Below, piece after piece: positions 32,351 through 57,017 of a stretch of DNA of 64,000 bases. Numbering within the stretch: the stretch's first letter is position 1; every line of letters starts with the position of its first letter. The notes under the pieces are model-generated. The model worked only from the letters and a program-made list of their open reading frames with translations, ran no database searches and was not told the origin of the DNA. The position numbers and the translations under genes were made by a program. The DNA lies in contig OX465118.1 of NCBI GenBank assembly GCA_949987565.1, forward strand, positions 8,059,564 through 8,123,563. The letters run 5' to 3'. This stretch comes from Luidia sarsii. Its lineage: Eukaryota > Echinodermata > Asteroidea > Paxillosida > Luidiidae.

Positions 32351-32818
32351 CAATTCAACCACTGCTTTTTATCTCCCCAGGGATCACACCCCTTGCTTTC
32401 CTTCGGATGCAAAACGACCAATTATTGTAAACCTGGCTACGGCAATTCGGAATCACACAAAGTGGACGCAACTTTTTTTCCTTTTACGTCACACGAATAA
32501 ATCAGCGGTCAAATGGGATATTAATTAGTTGAAATAACGCAGCGCCCTGCAGTTTGGCCCTAGATTGTCTTCTTTTTTTTTTTTAAAGATGGCAGGCTGC
32601 AATATTGTCAATCTGGTTACACACGCCTGTTGTCGCACCAGGGGGACAGAGCTGGCTGGGGGGGCACTCGTTTGTAAAGTGGATCCACTGAAGGTAGGAA
32701 GCTCATGCCTCGACTAGGGGTCTCTGTGGATCAACCGGTTCCCAAGGTGAGGTGACGGAGGGGGGATCTGGTTCACGCTGGGGGCTCGGGGGGGCATCGG
32801 GTGATGGGATGATTTGCG

Positions 32819-32926
32819 TCACCTGGCTCCTCCATCGCTGTTTGCTTTCTCCCTGGCCATGCCTCCCAGGCAGGCCGGGGATTTACTGACGCTGGAATTC
32901 TTGCTCCACTGAGACGGGGTCTTTGC
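32819..32926 (-). CDS. BOLA1: BOLA1 coding exon 3 (terminal)
   Basis: It follows ttcttggCAG and encodes AKTPSQWSKNSSVSKSPACL, GGMAREKANSDGGAR and then TGA at 32821-32819. The QW and SPACLGG positions match the vertebrate BOLA1 C-terminus. Confidence 0.9.
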   Translation of the reverse strand, partial: AKTPSQWSKNSSVSKSPACLGGMAREKANSDGGAR

Positions 32927-35819
32927 CTGCCAAGAATAATAGAAAATAAATTAAAAAAATATTAAAAAAGGGACGAAAAGAGTAATAATTATGCAAACCT
33001 TTGTGACCCAGCACAGCAACATGAGGAATATCCCACCAAAACACTTTTTAAGTAAAAAACACCTGAAGTCAAAGTATCTTCTCAATTCGATTAAAAATCG
33101 ATTTTTTGTTGTTGGTATTTTCGGAAAGTTAATGTATTAGAGGATATTATGCCCAAAAGATTTTTCCGAAATCCGTCTCTAAATGTTGAAAAAAACGATG
33201 ATTTCGGGGGAGTGTTTGTGTACTGTTTTCATGAAAATGTAAAGCTCCTGCCTTTTTGAATGGCCGCTTTGGGGGAGTTAGAATGGCGCTGCTATTTTGT
33301 GTCTGGTACCAAATGAACGAGCGAAGTCCCCTTGTACTATTTACAACAAAGTTCACACAGAAATAATTTTGATATCCATTTGAAAGCTAATGGTATACTC
33401 TTTCACATCATTAGAAAATCTCAAAATCTCAAAAGTGGGGGTTATTCCTCATTATGCTGACTACAATGACTACAATGACAAACAAAAATGCAAGTATCAA
33501 ATGTTCCATGCACGGGGATGACAAAGTTGTTTTTTTCTTCTGATTTTGTTATAGGCCGAAATGAAGGCTTAGGCTCGGGCTCAGGCTTCGACGCCATCTG
33601 ACAAAACCTGAAAAATCTGGGTTGTGGTTTGTTTCCGAATTTGAAGGTTTGTTGGCTTGATAAATATTTATAGGGTATTCACCAAGAAACTGGGGGCCAA
33701 ACGCTTGTTTTTAGATGCCTGTGATAACTGATATTATAACGAGTAAGATATATATGACCGAAGCCTAAGCCTAAGCCTACGTGTATATAATCGCTTTGTA
33801 ACTCTACATATTTTCATATTTGACGATTGGAAACTCAAGCTTTTATCTGAAAATTCAGATAAAAGGAAGCTTTGTGGTAAAAATCCCTGATCATGATTTC
33901 ACCCCAAATGTGACTCGTTTTTTTGGGGGGCGGGCTTAGCCAAGGCCATCAACTATTATATCGGTTCGTACCTGTATTGACAGAGCATGGACAGGACCCT
34001 CCAGCTCGTCTTTCAGGACGTCGTTGACGAGTCGGTGTCTCTTGATCAGCGCCTGACTGTCGAAGCTATCCGAGACCACCACCACCTTGAAGTGGGTCTC
34101 CGAGCCCCTGGGCACGTTGTGCATGTAGCTCTCGTTGACGACGTCCAGGTGAACGGGCTGCATGTGTGCATAGACCAACGGACGCTGTGACTGTGGGGCC
34201 GTGCCCAAATGCGCGGGCTGCGGCTCAGACTAGACAACACCAGTCTTAAAGCCCCTACACAACATTGGTCGAGGTCAAAGAATAGCATGCATACGTTGTC
34301 TGATCCAACATAATGCATGAAATAGCACACCTGTGAACATTTCAGCTCAATCCGCCAACCGAGTCTCGAGAAAATCGTGATCATTTGTTTCGCGATAATG
34401 CAGCATTCAACGCCGTACTGTTCCGAAAAAAAGTTTAGATCTCGGTAAGATGTAAACTATTTCTTTTACTCATTTTTCCCAAAATACAACATTTTAGGCA
34501 GAAATATTTCAGTGAGAGGTTTCTACTACATATGTATAACCATCTTCAAACTGTATAAGTTTCATGTAAATCTGTGAACATTTCTGTTTTTCGATCTTAC
34601 CAATGTTGTGTAGGGGCTTTAAGGGAGTGGCCTGTGGTCATCATTGGGTCTGCCCAAGACTCGTGTGGAAACTTAAGCCACAGCCGATCAATCAATAATA
34701 TACAGTCATGACCTGATTGAACATTACATGATGGACATAACAGACGTGTTTTCTTAAAATTGAGTGGGCCTGACGTTTCGATCCTAGCAGGACCTTTCTC
34801 AAAGGCAGAGTGACAAGGACAAAACAGATACATGTACATGAAGGAAGGGGGGAGAGAGTGAATAGGACATGATGAGAAACAATGAACAAAGAGTGAAGCT
34901 GGTAGGGAGAGATCAAAGGGAAGGGCAAGGAGTAGGGTAGGGATTAGTGAGAAGAGAGGGAAAGATCAAAGAGAAGGGCAAGGAGTAGGGTAGGGATTAG
35001 TGAGAAGAGGGGGAAAGATCAAAGAGAAGGGCAAGGAGTAGGGTAGGGATTAGTGAGAAGAGGGGGAAAGATCAAAGAGAGAAGTGTGAAGGACGTATTT
35101 TCTATTCGCCAAGCGAGGGCGCTATTTACAAACACGACTTTTATTCACCTTCTGCTTGCGATGAGTCGGCGAAAGCACTCAAGCGCATGCAATATGAGAG
35201 GCTTGAAATAACAACCAAGCGTAAGATCAATGAATACGAGAACTGGGAAATCTTTGCTTGGAGGATTCTCCAGCTTCATAGAGTTTGTGCACATGAAATT
35301 GTATATGTATGGTTATAACTTATACAAAATACTGGTAGGTAGATAAATGGACATCTCTAGCTCTAGCAGAATCGCCAGTTACAGGTATATGCGAAAATGT
35401 TGCAAACTGCTTACTGAGAACCGTAGAATGACCAAAAAGAGAGTATCCATAATTAGGACATTTCAATCCTAGCAGGACCTTTCTCAAAGACCTTGAAAGG
35501 TCCTGCTACTGCTAGAATCGAAACGTTAGGCCCTCCTAATTTTTGAGAATTTTGATGCAGTTACTAAAATGTACTCTGTGAAGGCCTTCTCTCCCAGATC
35601 AGACTATGTATAATCTGAATGCTTTGGGACTTTGGTTTTCGTTTGCGACTGACCCACCTGGAAACGCTCCCTCAGCTTCTGTCTGATGCTGGTCTCCACC
35701 GGGTTCTCGGATGCCATGGTGACGGGGCGGGTGAGGGCTCCCTCTAGTGGCCGCAACCTCCTTCCCAGCGACGCCCGACGGATCCCTCGTACAACTGCAG
35801 CCACAAATAACAAACACAT
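32819..35819 (-). CDS. BOLA1: BOLA1-like protein, mitochondrial iron-sulfur cluster factor, 3 exons
   Basis: The minus-strand exons 35819-35658, 34157-33972 and 32926-32819 join in phase 0 into about 151 residues; human BOLA1 is 137. The BolA fold is clear in exon 2: ESYMHNVPRGSETHFKVVVV, then IKRHRLVNDVLKDELEG and PVHALSIQ, with the invariant helix His near residue 95. The C-terminus KTPSQWSKN and SPACLGG matches the BOLA1 tail specifically rather than BOLA2 or BOLA3. The N-terminal 35 residues are Arg-rich with no acidic residue before position 25, consistent with a mitochondrial presequence. BOLA1 works with the monothiol glutaredoxin GLRX5 in mitochondrial Fe-S handling. A second ATG in a strong context (35717-35715, ACCATGG) would give a form without the presequence. 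The gene is tail-to-tail with RASGEF1 and head-to-head with macroH2A. Confidence 0.92.
33565..33780. repeat. GGCTCGGGCT interspersed repeat, copy B
   Basis: It starts ggcttaggctcgggctcagg and shares the rest of its modules, in the same orientation, with 3408-3575. It lies in BOLA1 intron 2 (minus strand). Confidence 0.6.
33972..34157 (-). CDS. BOLA1: BOLA1 coding exon 2
   Basis: It lies between a cacatgCAG acceptor and a GTACGA donor, with 62 codons in phase 0. It encodes PVHLDVVNESYMHNVPRGSE, then THFKVVVVSDSF and the helix with KRHRLVNDVL, which is the bulk of the BolA domain. Confidence 0.96.
34250..34618 (+). mobile_element. TTAA-flanked MITE with AGCCCCTACACAACATTG ends, copy 2
   Basis: A 369-bp near-identical copy of 16205-16572, flanked by TTAA at 34246-34249 and 34619-34622. 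It inserted in BOLA1 intron 1, less than 100 bp from exon 2 on the upstream side. Confidence 0.85.
34747..35100 (+). repeat. Dispersed repeat with internal tandem duplication
   Basis: The left part matches 23801-24045. From about 34912 a unit of about 53 bp containing ggcaaggagtagggtaggga and ttagtgagaagaggggg is repeated about four times. It lies in BOLA1 intron 1. Confidence 0.75.
35658..35819 (-). CDS. BOLA1: BOLA1 coding exon 1
   Basis: The ATG at 35819-35817 opens 54 codons: an Arg-rich leader (RGIRRASLGRRLRP), then MASENPVETSIRQKLRERFQ and a GTGGGT donor. The segment ttatttgtggctgCAG just after the ATG also looks like a splice acceptor (exon start about 35793), so a separate upstream first exon is possible. 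Confidence 0.75.
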
Positions 35820-35869
35820 GGAAAGGCAATGCCAAGCAATGGTCGGTCAGTAATCACCGGCCATCAGCA

Positions 35870-36020
35870 TGGAGGGTGTGCTTTGCTTGACGCTCACACT
35901 GCATCATGCCGAGTGCTTTGCGCGATTGCCCGCTGAAAGAGATACAGGCAGCTCGGGCGGCATTCGAACCCGGGACTCCTGCTTTCCAGTGTGGACGTTT
36001 TAACCAGTGAGCCGCAGCTG
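35870..36020 (-). mobile_element. tRNA-derived SINE, decayed copy
   Basis: The minus strand carries the B box GGTTCGAATGCC and a head beginning gaccagctgcggctcactgg. It parallels the better copy at 36400-36545, with a shared gagtgctttg and caggcagctcgggcgg flank. Confidence 0.6.
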
Positions 36021-36399
36021 GTCAAGGCCTTGTACCCTTTGATCTTCCCCTTCTCTGATCCCTTCCCTACTGCTTGTCATTCCCCCATTGATCTCACCCT
36101 GGTATGTCAACCAGCTTTCCTTCTTTGTAAATTTTGTACATGTATGATTCGTATCTTATTACTTCAATCTTCATCCCCTTTCCCATCTATTGTTTGGTCC
36201 AATCTGAGTTTGAATAACGGGTCCTGCTACTGGGATCAAAACATCAGGGTTTTTCAGCGAGGTTTTGTCCTACTTGACGTAATAAGTCTCAGTGTGCACT
36301 GTGTTTGACAAACCCTCATTGAATTTCATTCGCCTCACTCGATAAACTATTAATTTTGTTATTATAACTATATATTAACTTCAAAGAGGTTTTGCCCTT

Positions 36400-36545
36400 A
36401 CTCGACGTGGTGGTAAACACTGAATGCTCAGTGCTTTGCCCTGTGCCTGATAAAAATATTTCAGGCAGCTCGGGCGGGATTCGAACCCGCGACTCCCGAA
36501 TTTTAGTACGGATGTCTTAACCACTGGACCACCGAGCTGGTCGAG
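36400..36545 (-). mobile_element. tRNA-like SINE head with intact acceptor stem
   Basis: On the minus strand the segment at about 36470-36540 starts AGCTCGG and ends CCGAGCT, a perfect 7-bp acceptor stem. It has an A box (TGGTCCAGTGG) and a perfect B box (GGTTCGAATCC). The anticodon arm does not form a 5-bp stem with a 7-base loop, and a sister copy lies 0.5 kb away, so it is called a SINE head rather than a functional tRNA gene. Confidence 0.65.
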
Positions 36546-36611
36546 GTCGTGTGGTGGATTCGAATAATGAATAGCGGCGGGTACCGCGTTGCATCATAGA
36601 TACTACGGTAA

Positions 36612-36659
36612 CCGTAACCCTCATCCTGCCAAAGGTCTTCCGCAGGATGAGGGTTACGG
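36612..36659. repeat. Perfect 18-bp stem hairpin
   Basis: CCGTAACCCTCATCCTGC (36612-36629) is repeated as its exact reverse complement at 36642-36659 across a 12-base loop. It lies between BOLA1 and macroH2A. Probably the core of a small foldback element. Confidence 0.8.
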
Positions 36660-38050
36660 CTTACGATTACCGCAACTAATCATGTTGGCCAATGGCCACG
36701 TCTATTTGTTCCTTTTCTTTAATGTGGAAATATAGTAGTTGACTATTTCATAGGCCCTACCTACCAAGTACCTCAGGTGGTAGAATACTGGACCATAGCT
36801 GGACCGTAAAAATGGTATTACCATATTTTGGTAGGGGGTTTGATTCTAAGACTAAGTTAGTTTTTATTGTTTCTCGATCCAGTAAAAAAGTAAAAAAAAA
36901 CAACCTTTTTTCTGTTGTGCAAATGAGTTATGCCTCGTTACTTAATTATTGGGACTAAAATTGTAAAAGAACTTGAAAATGTTGAGTAAACCATGCAAAT
37001 GACAAATTTGTACCAAAACAGTATTGCATAACTCTGTTGCCTTGTTTGAAAAGGACGCCCTCTAGTGACATATCATAACGTAGCATAACATAGCATAACA
37101 TAGCGTTGTACTTGCGGGGCATTTAACTTCTACTTTCTAGTGGTCGACAGCTCAGTGACGGCGGAAATCAATTCCATTTTAATCTACAAACCTTGAAGCA
37201 TGAGTTCCAGCTGTCTCTGACTAAGGCTCTCCCTCAAAAGGTTGCGTCACCGAGGCGTAATGTTGGTTTTTTTCGCATCGGACAAGTTACGGCAAGAACA
37301 CCTGTCATTTCACGGTAATGATCACCGGTGTTAGGTTCCCAGACACCCCATCGCACATTGCCTTTGCCTAATCGCGTCTGTGTCTGTCACCAGACTTTTG
37401 TTGAGCCGTGACGTCGAGATGTGGGCGGGGTCGAGCTTATCAGTCGGGTATGGAGCACCGAAAAAACATTTACAACAATGACGAAATCTCCGTAGTTTAA
37501 TTTAAAAAGCATCACATCTGCAGATGCCGCCACAGTTAAAAAATACTTGAATAAGGTCTAATCGTCAATAATCTTAAAAAGACGAAATAACAGGACCAAA
37601 AGCGGCACAACTTAAGCCACGCAACGATTGCTTAAACTGTACCCAACAAACCATGGAGAACAAACGCACTAATTTTCAAAAATGTAATTTAAATGATTAA
37701 AACGGGCCTATTACTTTATAATAATTAGTTTACAGTGATAAAGTTGATTGATTTCGTCTGATTTCTATAGGATCGAAAGACATTTTTTAAAAGAGATAAA
37801 AACTACGGGGGAAAAACCAAATAGTCAGGATCGGCGCGCCATACTATTTATTAAAAGGCATAACAAGTAGCGGCACGAAACCCTCGTCTGCATACATCCA
37901 TGTACTCGTAACTCGTATAAAAACCGATCTCGATCGTAATTCTGGGCGATTATTTCCTCAAGTAGAAACGACAGCACCGTCGGAAGCATTTCGCCGCGTG
38001 CCGATAGCTCTCTTTTTTTTAAAGCAAGCCAGTTTGTGCTACCAGCCGTC

Positions 38051-51790
<13,740 letters not shown>

Positions 51791-52340
51791 GCCGGCTGCG
51801 ATGGCCAAAAGGGGCCTCCGTACGTTTTTTTTTTTTTTTTTTCACATTGAGGAGGGGGAGAGAGGAGAGTAGAAGGGGGAGGTCTGTGATTGACAGCCGT
51901 TTGGTATCAGTTTTTACTCGAGAGGTTTCAGTAGCGTTCTGTAGATAAACTGTGTCAGAGTGGTGATGCCTTAGGCCCTGTGTGGTACTTTTGGATTGCA
52001 AACTGGTTCTAAAATGTCTATTTGTCGTTTTATTTTTATTGATTTTCTTTTTTACAGACGGTAATGTGTTCATCAATCATCAGCCTCGACAATCCCAGTT
52101 CCCTTTTTTTTCTTTTAGAGAGATCGCGTGGATGTTGAGAGACGGGGGTCCAGTTCAGAAACTGGGCAGGATTTTTTTTAGAATGAATTCAGTTCTCATT
52201 TAGGTTGTATGATTGTCTTGTTGTTGTTTTAAAAAGAAAATATGAGTCTGGTTTTCGGGCTCAGTGTGGTTATGCTACAGAGTTCTCAGTGGTCTCTAAG
52301 TCAAGCGCGTTGCTTCAGTAAGTCCACAGTTCAATGCAAC

Positions 52341-52588
52341 AGGGCCCAATTTCATAGAGCCGCTTAAGCGTGAAAATCTGCTGAGCAGGAAAAGTCTTCC
52401 TCGTGTAAGCAGGATTACAAGCTGCACTGTGATGCGATGCCAATTGCTTTTGACTTGTATTCCACTCTTCTTTACTTAGCATGAAACAAAAGTGAAGTTT
52501 GGGTTGGCAAGGGGGATCCTGTGGCTCATGACTTTTTGCGCTTAAGCACATTTTGATGCTTAAGCGGCTCTATGAAATTGGCCCCAGG
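52341..52588. mobile_element. MITE with CCCAATTTCATAGAGC ends, copy 2
   Basis: Complete copy of the 31203-31449 element: the left end gggcccaatttcatagagcc and the right end ggctctatgaaattggcccc are inverted repeats. About 248 bp, no coding frame. Confidence 0.85.
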
Positions 52589-53084
52589 TCGGGTTGATCC
52601 TCTCTTTTCGATCCGCCCCGTAAGCTGCACTACTGCGTGAGGTTAGCAGCTTGCAGTATCGTAGTGTGCAAGGTGTTGGCTGCAGCACTCAGGGATGGGC
52701 TGTAAACCATTGGTTTAGGCAGCGCCTATCTTTCAACTATAGTGCTTCGGTGGTATTTCCTCCTTAGTTGTCCGACTTGCTCACTCTATAATCAACCTGG
52801 CAGAGTGGGACTCTGATCTTCCTCTAGATCGTTCTCTATAAGTGGTTCCAAACTGTGGAGCTCTCTCTCTCTCCATCCATCAGGAATGCTTCTTCTGTCA
52901 TTACTTTTTAGGAATCGAGTCCAAACATTCTCACAACCTGTGTCTTGTCGAGGGCTTCGATCTGGTTCTGTAAAGTCGCTTTATAAAAATACCCGTTATT
53001 ATTATTATCATCTATTATTTAGCTGAGGAGTGTGACTATTTGGGAAAGCCGCCATCTATGGATTGGATAGATCGGTTTCGGCGC

Positions 53085-53490
53085 AAAACCAAAGGTCACG
53101 TCCATGCTCAGTCAGGGTTTCATTTGCCATTTAAAAAATAATTTAAATGTTTTATGTTCTGTTTCCTTTGATGCTCACCTTTCCTTTTCCCGTGTTTCTC
53201 AGTTGTTATTTTTTTTTAAATTTATTTATTTAGTATTATTATTATTATTATTATTATTATTTTTTTTTTTTTTTTTGGGGGGGGTACAGAGTTCTGCCAC
53301 AACAAGGCAAATGTCTCACACAGTAGCCATTCTGAGAACGAGTTAAAAAAAAAAAGGTGAAAAGCCGGCTTACCCGGAAGTGTTTTAAAAGACTTTGACT
53401 TTCCACCAGCGGACGTCAAGGAAAATAGGAATTGTGTCAAGGGGTGTGTAAGTGTTATTTCTGTACATAGATGAGGGAATACAGAATCTC
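53085..53490 (+). mobile_element. SINE-related repeat, inverted relative to 44500-44800
   Basis: It contains gttttatgttctgtttcctt, an ATT microsatellite and a T-tract (about 53236-53276), then acacccct-type and tgtacatagatgagggaata segments. These match 44500-44760 in reverse orientation. Confidence 0.55.
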
Positions 53491-54451
53491 GTCTGTACAA
53501 CCTTGTGTTACCGTCGCCCAACTCTGTTTTAGGTCTAGCATTATTAGGCTGTAATCGTTTTATAGATACTTCATAGTCAACTTCAGGCTCCATGAAATGG
53601 ACAGAGTGAGAGAGAAAGTTAAAAAAAAAAGAGAAGTAAAAACAATTTGAGTATATTCTTTCGATATTTCCCGAATCGTGACGGAACTGAATGGGGAGAT
53701 TAAATTCTCGAAATTATACGAGAAATCCTATTTTTACATCGGACGTATAGATTGTATGATAGTTGTATGGCCGTTGCCGACTATTGCCTAGTAGATTTGA
53801 TTGTTGTTCCTCACAAGTGAAGGTTTTTTATTTTTTTCGCCGAATTTCTGCAGAAGCCAGACCGATTTTATTTCTTTAAAGTATTATGTCACTATGACTA
53901 TTAGGCTATAAAATGGCTACACGTGTTGAAATGTTCTATTGTTTGTGTTGTAACCTTTTATGGCAGTGATTGTCTTGATTCTTTAATACACCAAACGGGA
54001 AAGTTCGTATCTCAGTTGTGTAAAAAAACAAACACCAACAATCTAACTCCCTTGGTCGCAGTGGTAGTTAATGGATAGGGATGGATCTTGATGGGTTTGT
54101 GATGTTAGAAGGTTAGGTTATAGGAGTTCGAGATTGGCTACCAAAATGTCCCGTCGTAATTTCAGCCATACCAGTGTCCACCAGTTACCCACCATAAAGA
54201 AGCCATGATTTGTTAGCAATGTGTATGGGCGCATTCGGGTTATGGAAACCTGCATCCTTTACTACACAGCATTCGGTTCGCAGACACGAGTCTTTCGGCG
54301 AAATGTCGTCTAGTTAACGAGTTTCATGAAGTTTGAGTTGGTGAAGAATCTATATGATTTCGTTGGTATCCATGTTTTAGCCCCTCCGTGCGCTTTATTG
54401 GCTAGTTCCCTGGTAACCATCCGAGGTGATCCCTCATCCACGCTGGGTACG

Positions 54452-54650
54452 GCCGTTTACGGGCTCGGGCTTAGGCTTCGGTCATGATATTTCTCTAACC
54501 CGTTTTAATGTCACCGGCATCAAGAAACAACCGTTTGGTCCCAGTTTCTTGGTGAATACTCAAGCCAAAAAATTCGGTGACAAACCACAACCGGGATATT
54601 CAGGTTTGGTCAGACGGAGAACGAAGCCTGAGCCCGAGCCTGATCCATAG
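54452..54650. repeat. GGCTCGGGCT interspersed repeat, copy C (inverted)
   Basis: It begins gggctcgggcttaggcttcg and ends cgaagcctgagcccgagcct, so its ends are inverted repeats of about 17-20 bp. The interior matches copies at 3408-3575 and 33565-33780 in reverse. This copy shows best that the family is a foldback MITE. Confidence 0.7.
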
Positions 54651-55620
54651 ATTCGTACAGGGCCAAATGTTCAAGGGTGATGACGTCAGAACTAGCATGG
54701 ATTACGGGAGGTACACCCCGTATATCAGCTAGTCAATCGAACCATGGAGGTACTCCTACCTCCATGATCGAACGCACCATCGGGTGTCTAAAGCTAAAGT
54801 GTATAGAATGGTCACACCCGATACCTCCTCCATATTATAAAAAAATATACACACATAGGCCTACATTACACCTGGATTTATCTTTCAACTTCTGTTTTTA
54901 TATTCTTCGTGTAGCGAGAAATATTTTTGTGCCTAGCTTAATCTTCACTAAATTGCAAGCCAACGGCAGTTGAGATACGTCATAGTGACGTACATTATGT
55001 ATATAGCAAACACTTTAGCATCTTATGCTGCACAGGGAAGTGATTTAAACAAAATAGTATATGATTCTTATTGTAGTCGATTTGATTTCTGAAATTACTT
55101 CACTACAGACAGGCTTTTAGGATAGTGTCACTGATATGTGACAGTTATTTTGTTTTATTGCCACTAATTATTTTTTAAATGTTTCAGAATCTACAAGTTG
55201 TTTTGTAAGTCTTTGGTTTTTTTTGCACCGAATCTTGCGTACAACCTGTTTTCAAATAAAACAATTTAAATGTGGACAAACATATAACGATATAATTGGT
55301 TCTTCATTTACTTTCGAGTCATCAAAAAATGTCCAATTGACATACTCCATAGAGCTGTATGTTTATTTATTTATTCATAGGTATTGCATGCGCTTTCACG
55401 GATTTGGACCGCTCCTGCGCACATACGAATTAACCTTTGGCGGTCCCATGACGTCATGTGAAAAACCTCTATACACAATACATCACCTTATGGCATCCAT
55501 ATTATAATGTTCCTCATTGTACAGCCTCATGGATTTACACCCACAGTTTGCACTTTGCACTTTGAACTTTGCAGTTTGCACTTTCGTTGTGGCCATCAAA
55601 TTGTAACCTGGACCGTTTTC

Positions 55621-55928
55621 TTTCCCAGGATGGGAAAGGCCACAATTAACATAAACGCGCGCTATTGGTTGCATTTTATACAGACATAGTGAATTATTCA
55701 TGATAATTGTGCAAACCGACATCTTGAGTACACGCTTGTGGTGTAGTTTACACTAGTTACATTATGTAGGCCTACACACAGATGTCTAATGTACATGTAG
55801 GCCTAACATGGAAACTCAAGATCTGAGTGGTAAGTTGAATGATTATCATGAATAATTCACCAGGCGTAGACAAAATGCAACCAATAGCGCGCCTTTATGC
55901 TAATGATGGCCTTTCCCGTCCTGGGAAA
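55621..55928. mobile_element. Foldback element with arms of about 87 bp
   Basis: The left arm 55621-55707 (tttcccaggatgggaaaggc ... gaattattcatgataat) pairs with the right arm 55842-55928 (attatcatgaataattcac ... ggcctttcccgtcctgggaaa). Mismatches are few. No coding content. Confidence 0.8.
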
Positions 55929-56576
55929 CAAAAAATTATGCAACCTTGACACTCCCTTCGATTGAGGTCCTGCTTGGATCTCCATAGTCGATCCCTCTAA
56001 ATGTTTCAGATATACGCATTTTGGTCTTTCAAGTCAGTAAACAGCCTGCAACATGTTGTATTATATCTAAAGACTGCATAACTTGTGACCTAATGTCACA
56101 ACTAACTTTTAGTTTGGACGCTACCGATACCGTACGCACCCAGTGTATCTATACCAACTACCCGTCTTAATCAGTGCATCGGATGAAGTACCTGTATATA
56201 GCTACGAAAGCCCATGTTTTTTCCCTACTAGTTGGTTTGGTAAAGTGCTATCCGCCCTATATGTGGATGCTTCTTGTAGATCAACACGGCTGCAGGCCCC
56301 TATATACATCATTGTGCATACTATTTTGTAAAACGGACAAAACATAGACGATCGGCAATTTTTATGGACAAGGTCGGTTGCTCCCGGACATTTGGTACCG
56401 GCGGCTGCAACCCTCAGCCGGTCGTTCCTGTAGATCAAGGGGATTCGCAGAGAATCAGTTAGTGTTTCTGCCTTTGTGCAAATGTCAGCCCACTTGAAAT
56501 ACCCCCATCACCTTTTTCGTGACCCGGTTAATGCCATGTCACACCAGATAAAAATGTGCATGAAGCGTATTCACAC

Positions 56577-56945
56577 CAGGGCCCGTAAAAGCGTGAAAAT
56601 CTGCTCAGTGTAGGTCTCTTGTCAAAAAGATCATCGGTTGAGTGCCGGTTGAATTCATCCGACCGATAAAATTTCCCCGGTAGAAAGCCGATTGTAATGG
56701 ACTCTGGGGTGAACAATTCACGATGGCTATCCGGTGGAAACGACATCGGACGGGTCAAATCATCTGATACCCAACCGATGATCTTTTTGACAAGATGCCA
56801 CAGGAAAAGTCTTTATTGTGTATAAGCAGGATTACAAAACTGCCTTGCGATGTGATGTCCATTGCTTTTGACTTGTATTCCACTCTTCTTTACATACTAG
56901 GATGAAACAGAAGTGAAGTTTGGGTAGACAAGGGGATCCTGTGGC
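56577..56945. mobile_element. MITE with CCCAATTTCATAGAGC family, copy 3, interrupted
   Basis: Sequence before 56618 and after 56794 matches consecutive parts of the copy at 52341-52588 (gcgtgaaaatctgct, then caggaaaagtct, gatgtccattgcttttgact, aggggatcctgtgg). A foldback element is inserted between them. The outer ends are lost. Confidence 0.7.
56618..56794. mobile_element. Foldback element nested in MITE copy 3
   Basis: Perfect 23-bp terminal inverted repeats beginning CTTGTCAAAAAGATCATCGG close a 177-bp insertion. The host MITE is continuous on each side, so this insertion is younger than the host copy. Confidence 0.8.
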
Positions 56946-57017
56946 CCCACCTCTGAAAATGGATGGAAGACTCCGATAAGAATCTGTTTGAGAGCGGAGG
57001 TTGTGAGCCTCCACCAT

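Larger units (their letters stand above)
29876..32818. other. Intergenic region between RASGEF1 and BOLA1
   Basis: No gene is recognised. It holds a MITE (31203-31449), a long GA microsatellite and a SINE, listed separately. Confidence 0.55.
35820..38050. other. Divergent spacer between BOLA1 and macroH2A
   Basis: About 2.2 kb separates the two start codons. It holds two SINE copies and a hairpin; both promoters should lie here, but no convincing TATA box was identified for either gene. A tcataacgtagcataacata tandem near 37070-37110 is the only other pattern noticed. Confidence 0.55.
51791..57017. other. macroH2A 3' region and spacer to the alpha-arrestin gene
   Basis: No further exon is recognised. 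The macroH2A 3' untranslated region must lie in the first part, but no convincing nearby polyadenylation signal was identified; an AATAAA at 55255-55260 is 3.5 kb away. The rest is A/T-rich with several transposon copies. Confidence 0.5.

Noticed and set aside
36468..36542. Functional tRNA gene on the minus strand
   Set aside because: The acceptor stem and B box are intact, but the anticodon arm does not close with a 7-base loop and a sibling copy is nearby; a SINE head is more likely.
56812..56817. AATAAA on the minus strand as the alpha-arrestin polyadenylation signal
   Set aside because: It lies about 200 bp past the stop but within a repeated MITE; plausible yet unsupported, so not listed as a feature.
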